The notes beneath the pieces were generated by a model. It was not told the origin of the DNA. It worked only from the letters and a program-made list of their open reading frames with translations, and did not search any database. Of a stretch of 64,000 bases of DNA, positions 58,125 to 64,000 are shown piece by piece. Numbering within the stretch: position 1 is the first letter of the stretch; every line of letters starts with the position of its first letter. Origin of the DNA: Sphingomonas sp. Leaf407 (GTDB taxonomy: Bacteria > Pseudomonadota > Alphaproteobacteria > Sphingomonadales > Sphingomonadaceae); NCBI RefSeq assembly GCF_001425385.1, contig NZ_LMQO01000005.1, positions 48,093 to 112,092 on the forward strand, in the 5' to 3' direction. The translations under genes were made by a program, and so were the position numbers.

Positions 58125-58676
58125 TTAACCGAACATCCCATAGCGTTCGCGCCACCCCGCCACCTCGCCGCGCAGCGCCGCCGGCGCGGGCGCACCGGAC
58201 AGGACCAGCGCGGCGACCTCCCGCTCGGGGTGCATCAGCATCTTGCGCGCGCCGTCGCTGAACCACACCGGGACCAGCCCGCCGCACAGCGCATCGAGCA
58301 CCCGCCCCGCCATGCCGCTCCCGATCGCGTCGCTGCCCGGCATCAGGCGGATGTTGATCGACACCCCCTCGAAGCAATTCTGCGGCTGTCGCACGAAGTT
58401 GAGCGACACCAGCAACCCCGACCGGTCGGGCCGTGCCGCGTCGGGCAACGCCGCCACCCGCCGCCACCCGCAGAACCACGTCCGGCAGATCGTCGGCCGC
58501 ACCGCATGGATCGCGCAGCCGGCATCGGTCACATGCACGCACGCCACCCCGGCGGGTTTGCTGAATTCAGGGGTGTCCACCGTCAGCACCGAGCAGCAGG
58601 CGGTACAGTCGCCGCACTCGCGCCCCGGCAACACCGGCCCCAGCAGCGTGGTTTCCAGATCGGCGGCGCTCGACAT
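58125..58676 (-). CDS. YkgJ family cysteine-cluster protein
   Basis: A 183-residue protein with the metal-binding cysteine cluster CGDCTACCSVL near residue 22 and further Cys at VACVHV, GCAIH, ICRTWFCGW, the YkgJ/CxxCxxCC-type arrangement thought to bind zinc or an iron-sulfur cluster. The start at 58676 (MSSAADLETTLLGP) fits the family. The role is unknown. Divergent from the dicarboxylate symporter. Confidence 0.83.
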   Translation of the reverse strand: MSSAADLETTLLGPVLPGRECGDCTACCSVLTVDTPEFSKPAGVACVHVTDAGCAIHAVRPTICRTWFCGWRRVAALPDAARPDRSGLLVSLNFVRQPQNCFEGVSINIRLMPGSDAIGSGMAGRVLDALCGGLVPVWFSDGARKMLMHPEREVAALVLSGAPAPAALRGEVAGWRERYGMFG

Positions 58677-58855
58677 CGCCCCCGCCTGCCCCGCCCGGCG
58701 GAGCGATGCAAGGGGGCCGGCAATTCCCACGGCACCCATGGGCTTTGAAACAAATGCTTGGGGGCCGCGAAGCGGGTCTGGATTGTCCGTTCCCGCCCGA
58801 CCCCCGATCTAGCAGGCTTGGCGTGCCCGACGCCGCCGTTCTGGAGCCCGCCGCC

Positions 58856-60148
58856 GTGACACGTTCTTCGTACCGTCTGCCGTCGTTCGGCATCCAGGTC
58901 GCGGTCGGCATGGCGGCCGGCCTCGCGCTCGGCCTCATCGCGCGCGAGCTGGGACCGGACAGCGCGCTGGCGACCACGCTCCACACCACCGGCCAGATCT
59001 TCGTCCAGTTGCTCAAAGCGCTGGTCCCGCCGCTGGTCTTCACCGCGATCGTCGGATCGGTCGCGGCGCTGCGCGACCTGACCAACGCCGCGCGGCTCGT
59101 CGCGCAGACGCTGCTGTGGTTCGCGATCACCGCGCTGATTGCGGTGTCGATCGGCATCGTGCTGGGCCTGACGCTCCAGCCCGGCCTCCACGCCGGCGTC
59201 GACCTCGCGGCGGCCAAGGTGCCGACCACCACCGGATCGTGGATCGATTTTCTGAAAGGCCTCGTCCCCGCCAACGTGCTGGGCATCGGCGCGGGCACGA
59301 CCATCGCCGATGGCGTCGCCACCACCAATGTCTCGTTCAACGTGTTGCAGATCATCGTCGCCGCCGTCGCGATCGGCGCGGCGGCGGTCAGCGTGGGGGA
59401 GGCGGGCAGCGCCTTCCTGTCGTTCAACGCCTCGGCGCTCGCCATCTTCCGCCGGCTGCTGCGCTGGGTGATCGCGCTCACCCCGATCGGCTCGGCCGCG
59501 CTCGTCGGCGATGCGATCGCGCGCTACGGCTGGAGCGCGCTGTCCTCGCTCGGGCTGTTCGCGGGCGCGGTTTATCTCGGCCTCGCGCTCGTCCTGCTCG
59601 TCGTCTATCCGGCGCTCCTCGCGCTCAACGGCATTTCGCCCGGCTGGTTCTTCCGCCGCGCATGGCCCGCGATCCAGTTGGGCTTCGTCTCGCGCTCGTC
59701 GGTCGGTACGCTGCCCTTGACCGAGGAAGTGACCGAACGTGCGCTGGGCGTGCCGCGCAGCTATTCGGCCTTCGCCGTGCCGCTGGGCGCCACCACCAAG
59801 ATGGACGGTTGCGCCGCGATCTATCCGGCGGTGGCGGCGATCTTCGTCGCGCAGTTCTTCGGCGTGGCGCTCCACGCCAGCGACTATGCGCTGATCGTCG
59901 TCGTCTCCGTGCTTGGCTCGGCCGCCACCGCCGGGCTGACCGGCGCGACCGTGATGCTCACGCTCACCCTCTCGACGCTCGGCCTGCCGCTAGAGGGTGC
60001 CGGGCTGCTGCTCGCGATCGATCCGATCCTCGACATGGGCCGCACCGCCGTCAACGTCGCCGGGCAGATGCTGGTCCCGACCATCGTCGCCAAGCGCGAG
60101 GGACTGCTCGCCGCGCCCGCCGATACCCCGGCGGCCACGGCCACCTAA
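58856..60148 (+). CDS. Dicarboxylate/amino acid:cation symporter (DAACS family)
   Basis: A 430-residue GltP/DctA-type transporter with eight helices and two hairpins. Signatures: VQLLKALVPPLVFTAIVGSV (first hairpin), the LGFVSRSSVGTLPLTEEVTE serine-rich hairpin, GATTKMDGCAAIYPAVAA (the NMDGT-like site, here KMDGC) and ILDMGRTAVNVAGQM (substrate-binding Asp-x-x-Arg-T-x-x-N). It co-transports C4-dicarboxylate or acidic amino acids with H+ or Na+. The GTG at 58856 has GGAG nine bases before; a GTG at 58823 is possible. Confidence 0.89.
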   Translation: MTRSSYRLPSFGIQVAVGMAAGLALGLIARELGPDSALATTLHTTGQIFVQLLKALVPPLVFTAIVGSVAALRDLTNAARLVAQTLLWFAITALIAVSIGIVLGLTLQPGLHAGVDLAAAKVPTTTGSWIDFLKGLVPANVLGIGAGTTIADGVATTNVSFNVLQIIVAAVAIGAAAVSVGEAGSAFLSFNASALAIFRRLLRWVIALTPIGSAALVGDAIARYGWSALSSLGLFAGAVYLGLALVLLVVYPALLALNGISPGWFFRRAWPAIQLGFVSRSSVGTLPLTEEVTERALGVPRSYSAFAVPLGATTKMDGCAAIYPAVAAIFVAQFFGVALHASDYALIVVVSVLGSAATAGLTGATVMLTLTLSTLGLPLEGAGLLLAIDPILDMGRTAVNVAGQMLVPTIVAKREGLLAAPADTPAATAT

Positions 60149-60218
60149 CCCACTGTTTTTCTTGGCCCGATCCTGTCAGATCGGCTATCCCCCCGGCGAA
60201 CTGCCGCCCGGAGGATCG

Positions 60219-61712
60219 ATGCCACCCCTGCTCCCGCTCGCCGCCCTCGCGCTCCTCGCCGCCGCCCCGGCGCTCGGCCAGGGCACGATCCGCAACGACC
60301 GTTTCTGGACCGACACCGCCGGCACCCCGGTCTATTCGCAGGGCGGCGGCATCCTCAAGGTCGGCACCCGCTATTACTGGTACGGCGTGAAATATGAGGA
60401 AGCGGTCGCCTACGCCCGCGATCCCACCACGCCGCACCCCAACCCCCATTTCGCCGCCGTCACCGTCTATTCCTCCGACGATCTCGTGACATGGCGCTAC
60501 GAGGGCGACGCGATCAAGGCGGGGGCGGCGGGCGAGCGCTTCCCGCGCGACGCCTGGTTCGGGCGGCTAGGCGTCGCCTATCACGCCGCCACCCGCCGCT
60601 ACGTCCTCGTCAGCCAGTACGGCGGCAAGGACACCGGCCCCGGCATCGTCTTCGCCACCAGCAAATCCCCCGCCGGCCCGTTCACCTTCGCCCGCCATCA
60701 GCCGGTGATCGCCAACGTCTCGACCCCGACCTCGGGCGACCAGACGCTGTTCGTCGACGACGACGGCAAACCGTATCTGGTGTTCGGCAGCGGCGGCAGC
60801 CGCCGCGACCTCTATGTCGCCCCGCTGCGGCCCGACTATCTCGGCATCGAACCCGCCACGCGCATCTACACCGCCCCCGGCGCGGGCCGCGAAGGCAATG
60901 CGATGTTCAAGCATCGTGGCATCTATTATTTCTGCTCGTCCGATCTTCACGGCTGGAACGCCTCGCGCAGCTACTGCATGCACGCCGACCGGATCACCGG
61001 CCCCTATTCGCCCGACCGGCTGCTGGAGGGGACGGCGGCGGATTTCTCGCACGTCTCGCAGAACGGCTTTTTCATCCCCGTCCACGGCAGCGCCGGAACG
61101 ACGATCGTCTATGCCGGCGATCGCTGGAGCGACTTCGCCGGCAACGGCCCCGGCTACAACGTCTGGGTGCCGCTGTCGTTCGACGGCCGCACCCCGCGCT
61201 TCCATTCGCTGAGCGAATGGCACCTCGACGCAAAGCGCGGGACATGGGCCATCGGCGCGAATAACAACTATGCGCTCAACCCCGGGTTCGAGGCCGACCG
61301 GGTGACGCAGACCCAGCTCGCCGGCTGGCAGGGGAGCTGGACCAGCATCAAGGACAACAGCCCGATCGTGAACCTGCGCGACGGCCGCACCGGCCGCTGG
61401 GCGCTGACCCTGCCCCACGCCGCCCCCAGCATGGCCACCGCGACGCAGGACGTGACGCTCCCCGACGGCGACTATACCCTGCGCCTCTGGATCAGGAGCA
61501 GCGGCGGCCAGAAGGTCGCGCGCGTCTTTGCGGTCGGCCACGGCGGCGCAGAGGTGGCGCAGACCCTGTCCGGCCGCATCGACGAGTGGCGTCAAATCAC
61601 GCTCCCGACCATCCCGGTCCGCACCGGCCGCGTCCAGATCGGCGTGTACAGCGAGGGGCAGGACGACCAGTGGCTCCGCATCGACGACGTGAGTCTGACG
61701 CGCAACGGGTGA
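60219..61712 (+). CDS. Secreted GH43-like glycoside hydrolase with C-terminal carbohydrate-binding domain
   Basis: A 497-residue exported protein (signal MPPLLPLAALALLAAAPALG). Residues about 25-340 look like a five-bladed GH43 propeller: VYSQGGGILKVGTRYYWYGV, VTVYSSDDLVTWRYEGDAIK, STPTSGDQTLFVDDDGKPYL and REGNAMFKHRGIYYFCSSDL. This resembles the GH43 subfamily of exo-1,3-beta-galactanases (with GGG...YYWYG), which digest arabinogalactan proteins, but other subfamilies are possible. A jelly-roll carbohydrate-binding module (about 350-497; NYALNPGFEADRVTQTQLAG) follows. The ATG has GGAGGA before it. The preceding symporter ends 71 bases upstream. Confidence 0.78.
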   Translation: MPPLLPLAALALLAAAPALGQGTIRNDRFWTDTAGTPVYSQGGGILKVGTRYYWYGVKYEEAVAYARDPTTPHPNPHFAAVTVYSSDDLVTWRYEGDAIKAGAAGERFPRDAWFGRLGVAYHAATRRYVLVSQYGGKDTGPGIVFATSKSPAGPFTFARHQPVIANVSTPTSGDQTLFVDDDGKPYLVFGSGGSRRDLYVAPLRPDYLGIEPATRIYTAPGAGREGNAMFKHRGIYYFCSSDLHGWNASRSYCMHADRITGPYSPDRLLEGTAADFSHVSQNGFFIPVHGSAGTTIVYAGDRWSDFAGNGPGYNVWVPLSFDGRTPRFHSLSEWHLDAKRGTWAIGANNNYALNPGFEADRVTQTQLAGWQGSWTSIKDNSPIVNLRDGRTGRWALTLPHAAPSMATATQDVTLPDGDYTLRLWIRSSGGQKVARVFAVGHGGAEVAQTLSGRIDEWRQITLPTIPVRTGRVQIGVYSEGQDDQWLRIDDVSLTRNG

Positions 61713-61741
61713 CGCCAGCGCACCTCCCTTCCTGACAAGGG

Positions 61742-61903
61742 ATTCCTCTGCGAACGTCGCACCACTTCGCCCGGAAGCTTTCGTACCCCCGCGTAGGCGG
61801 GGGTCCAGAGCCCAGAAAAACAACGGTTTGGGTGCGCGGCTCTGGATCCCCGCCTGCGCGGGGACACGATCAGGGTGAGATCGTCGGAGTTTCGCAGAGG
61901 AAT
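61742..61903. mobile_element. 162-base MITE-like element inserted in an A repeat
   Basis: Ends ATTCCTCTGCGAAC (61742-61755) and TTCGCAGAGGAAT (61891-61903) form 13-base terminal inverted repeats. The flanks are identical 11-base copies CCTGACAAGGG at 61731-61741 and 61904-61914, a target duplication that splits an A-repeat arm. Inside is a family C palindrome (about 61782-61867). There is no room for a transposase, so it is non-autonomous. Confidence 0.78.
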
Positions 61904-62044
61904 CCTGACAAGGGAGGGGAGAACGAAGCTTGCCGTCGCGCGCGCCAGCGCTCGCCAAACCAGTCCGAACGGCCAGCACGCCGCCCGAACCGCAACCGCC
62001 TCCGCGCGAACCAATCTTCTACAATCCGATCATCCGCATCCAAC

Positions 62045-62128
62045 CGTCGCCCCAGCCAAGGCTGGGGCCTCAAACGGCTCCTGCGGCGCGTTATCCCCGA
62101 TAAGAACCCCGACGGCCGCCGGGATGAC
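62045..62128. repeat. Repeat family B, degenerate copy
   Basis: Left arm CGTCGCCCCAGCCAAGGCTG is intact; the right arm (CCCCGACGGCCGCCGGGATG) has drifted. Spacer GGCTCCTGCGGCGCG matches the copies at 3631 and 43071. Confidence 0.72.
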
Positions 62129-62354
62129 TTCCGGGGCAATGCGGACGGATCAGACCCCGCCGAACACGCGCTGTCCTACACCCCCGCACCCATGCGACGG
62201 TCCTCCGCCACGTTCTTTGACCGCAGCGAATCCCCTCAGGTACCCCGCCGCATCCGTACCGATGGCGGACGGTGGGTCATGCCCGACCCTGCCGCCCGAC
62301 GATCGCCAAACGAGGCGAAATTGCGGCGAAACCCACCGCGACGATCACGCCATT

Positions 62355-62377
62355 AGTGTAAACTTTGTCAACTTTGG
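62355..62377. repeat. Tandem CAAAGTT motif, reverse copy
   Basis: Minus-strand reading CCAAAGTTGACAAAGTTTAC then ACT, differing at one base from the motif at 3559-3580. Sits 25 bases beyond the nitronate monooxygenase stop. Confidence 0.6.
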
Positions 62378-62401
62378 CTGAACACCGCCCGATTGATCGA
62401 C

Positions 62402-63433
62402 TCAGCCGATCACCCGCCGGTCGAACGCCGCCGCCGCCTCGTCCATCAACGTGGCGATGATCGCGGCGGCGCTTTCCTCCTTCGTCACCATGCCGACCGA
62501 CTGGCCGGCCATCAGGCTGCCATGCTCGACATCGCCGTCGATCACCGCGCGGCGCAGCGCGCCCGCCCAGTAATGTTCGATCTGCAACTGCGCCTCGGCC
62601 ATCGCGACGCCGCCTTCGTCGAGGCTCTGCGCGACCTCGCGCTGCTTGGCGGTGAACAGCTCGCCGCCCGCGTTCTTGAGCGCACGCACCGGGATGACCG
62701 GCAGGCGCGGGTCGATCTGCACGCTCGCCACCGCATCACGCGCCGATGCACGCAGGAACGCCTTCTTGAACGCCGGATGCGCGATCGATTCGGTCGCGCA
62801 GACGAATCGCGTGCCAAGCTGCACCCCGGCCGCACCCATGTCGAGATAGCCGGCGATCGCCTCGCCCCGGCCGATCCCGCCCGCGACGAACACGGGCACC
62901 TGATCCGCGACCTCGGGCAGCATCTCCTGCGCCAGCACGCTGGTGGACACGGGGCCGATATGGCCGCCGGCCTCCATCCCCTCGATCACCAGCGCGTCGA
63001 CGCCCGACCGGATCAGCTTCTTCGCCAGCGCCAGCGCCGGGGCGAAGGCGATGACCTTGGCCCCCGTCGCCTTGATCGCGTCGAGCGCCCCCTTGGGCGG
63101 CAGCCCGCCGGCCAGCACGACATGGGTGACGCGGTGGCGCCCGCAGACGTCGATCAGGTCGAACAGCGCCGGGTGCATGGTGATGAGGTTGACCCCGAAC
63201 GGCCGGGCCGTCCGTTCCTTCGTCGCGGCGATCTCGGCATCGAGCAGCTCGGGGGTCATCGCCCCGCACGCGATCACGCCGAAGCCGCCGGCGTTGGAGA
63301 TGGCGGCGACCAGATGGCGCTCGCTCACCCACGACATCGCGCCGCACAGGATCGCAGTATCGGAGCCGAGGAAGTCGCAGCCACGGGCCATGCGGCGGGT
63401 CAGGCGTTCACGCCCGGTCGAAGGGTTCGTCAT
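62402..63433 (-). CDS. Nitronate monooxygenase/2-nitropropane dioxygenase family flavoprotein
   Basis: A 343-residue FMN-dependent TIM-barrel enzyme. Typical blocks: GAMSWVSERHLVAAISNAGG, HVVLAGGLPPKGALDAIKAT, VDALVIEGMEAGGHIGPVST (with the HxG of the active site), VPVFVAGGIGRGEAIAGYLD and GAAGVQLGTRFVCATES. The family includes nitronate monooxygenases and the enoyl reductase FabK; the HIGP segment and absence of FabK-specific features favour the former, but activity is uncertain. Divergent from the YjbQ gene, 44 bases apart. Confidence 0.85.
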   Translation of the reverse strand: MTNPSTGRERLTRRMARGCDFLGSDTAILCGAMSWVSERHLVAAISNAGGFGVIACGAMTPELLDAEIAATKERTARPFGVNLITMHPALFDLIDVCGRHRVTHVVLAGGLPPKGALDAIKATGAKVIAFAPALALAKKLIRSGVDALVIEGMEAGGHIGPVSTSVLAQEMLPEVADQVPVFVAGGIGRGEAIAGYLDMGAAGVQLGTRFVCATESIAHPAFKKAFLRASARDAVASVQIDPRLPVIPVRALKNAGGELFTAKQREVAQSLDEGGVAMAEAQLQIEHYWAGALRRAVIDGDVEHGSLMAGQSVGMVTKEESAAAIIATLMDEAAAAFDRRVIG

Positions 63434-63477
63434 GGCCCCGCCTAGCGCGACCGGGCGGCTTCGGGCAAGCAGGCGCG

Positions 63478-63897
63478 ATGATACGACAGGAACATGGCGA
63501 GCTGGTGGTGACGACCAACGGACAGGGGCTGGTGCTCATCACCGGTCAGGTCCGCCACTGGATCGAGGCAACCGGCATCGCCAGCGGGCTGCTGACGCTG
63601 TTCTGCCGCCACACCTCGGCGTCGCTGCTGGTGCAGGAAAATGCGAGCGAGGCGGCGCGCGACGACCTCGAACGCTATTTCCGCCACATCGCCCCCGAAA
63701 GCGACCGCTATGCGCACGGCGAGGAAGGGCCGGACGACATGCCCGCCCACCTGCGCACCGCGCTGACCGACGTATCGCTGTCGATCCCGGTGATCGGCCA
63801 CCGTCCGGTGCTGGGCACGTGGCAGGGCATCTACCTGTTCGAACACCGCCGCGCCGCCCACCGCCGGCGCGTGGCGGTGCATCTCATCGGCGAATAG
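63478..63897 (+). CDS. YjbQ family protein (UPF0047)
   Basis: A 139-residue YjbQ-family protein. The conserved FCRHTSASLLVQENASEAAR, DLERYFRHIAPE, HGEEGPDDMPAHLRTALTDV (with His/Asp metal ligands) and LGTWQGIYLFEHRRAAHRRR are present. Some members show weak thiamine-phosphate synthase activity; the physiological role is not clear. The complete gene ends shortly before the window edge. Confidence 0.9.
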   Translation: MIRQEHGELVVTTNGQGLVLITGQVRHWIEATGIASGLLTLFCRHTSASLLVQENASEAARDDLERYFRHIAPESDRYAHGEEGPDDMPAHLRTALTDVSLSIPVIGHRPVLGTWQGIYLFEHRRAAHRRRVAVHLIGE

Positions 63898-63911
63898 TCA
63901 GCGGCGGTTTG

Positions 63912-63935
63912 GAAACCCGCGAAAGGGCGGGTTTC
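63912..63935 (+). terminator. Hairpin after the YjbQ gene
   Basis: A 9-bp perfect stem GAAACCCGC/GCGGGTTTC with a 6-base loop, 14 bases after the stop. No T run follows, so termination by this hairpin alone is uncertain. Confidence 0.5.
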
Positions 63936-63960
63936 GAGAGCGGTGCCGGCCCGCTCCCCG

Positions 63961-64000
63961 TCCCGACCACCCATAGCATATCCTGATTGGGTGGTCGGGA
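63961..64000. repeat. 13-base perfect inverted repeat at the window edge
   Basis: TCCCGACCACCCA pairs exactly with TGGGTGGTCGGGA across a 14-base AT-richer loop. The feature may continue past the window. Its role is unknown; it could be a transcription end or another intergenic repeat. Confidence 0.55.

Larger units (their letters stand above)
61713..62401. other. Non-coding interval with a nested repeat and mobile element
   Basis: A 689-base gap between convergent genes. It contains an interrupted A repeat with a miniature mobile element inside (61731-61914), a degenerate B repeat (62045-62128) and an AAAGTT motif (62355-62377). The stretch 62129-62354 shows nothing recognisable. Open frames here follow the repeats and are not believed. 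Confidence 0.75.

Noticed and set aside
61875..62381. A possible 168-residue gene between GH43 and nitronate monooxygenase
   Set aside because: Its sequence follows repeat arms (for example TVAPAKAGAS), lacks a ribosome-binding site and ends in non-conserved sequence.

Overview
The window is a GC-rich (about two thirds G+C), gene-dense piece of an alphaproteobacterial chromosome. It is most likely from Sphingomonas or a close sphingomonad. The grounds are the family content (hflK-hflC-degP, a DciA/DUF721-DsbA-DsbA-SMC run, a TonB receptor feeding secreted glycoside hydrolases, a TAT-exported GH127 enzyme), the frequent GTG starts with ATGA/GTGA overlaps, and several families of palindromic intergenic repeats. 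No rRNA, CRISPR array, plasmid origin, integrase or transposase gene was seen.

Layout. 1-3.35 kb: end of a fluoride channel gene, then a tight plus-strand operon (RluC-type pseudouridine synthase, PaiB-like flavoprotein, HAD phosphatase, small membrane protein, ATP12 chaperone). 3.9-26.2 kb: a catabolic island. One arm holds a permease, a GntR regulator and three enzymes that turn trans-4-hydroxy-L-proline into 2-oxoglutarate semialdehyde, plus a proline-type M24 peptidase. The other arm holds a TonB receptor, GH2 beta-galactosidase, S9 prolyl-type peptidase, GH127 beta-L-arabinofuranosidase, an Ldh_2 reductase and a DUF885 peptidase. The two arms share a 21-bp palindromic site placed just before the deaminase and the GH127 genes. 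Together they read as a locus for digesting hydroxyproline-rich plant glycoproteins (extensin type), in which hydroxyproline carries beta-L-arabinofuranosides. A tRNA-Leu-like gene with a shrunken anticodon loop sits inside this island.

26.3-35 kb: CstA transporter with YbdD, an iron-sulfur cryptochrome/photolyase, QueF, and a GT4-glycosidase-like fusion followed by a GH130 enzyme. 35-45 kb: AraC regulator and HerA-like ATPase, DegP-HflC-HflK, Mrp, CoA-binding protein, membrane cytochrome c, prephenate dehydratase. 45-54.6 kb: a secreted protein of unknown function, NudC, a serine hydrolase, MutY, DUF721, two DsbA-like proteins, SMC. 54.9-64 kb: a second GH130 enzyme coupled to chorismate mutase, polyprenyl synthase, YkgJ-like protein, dicarboxylate symporter, GH43 enzyme, nitronate monooxygenase, YjbQ.

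Intergenic space is filled by at least five recurring palindromic repeat families (called A to E here). One A copy is interrupted by a 162-bp element with 13-bp inverted ends and an 11-bp target duplication, which looks like a non-autonomous transposable element. All assignments come from reading the sequence; no database search was run.
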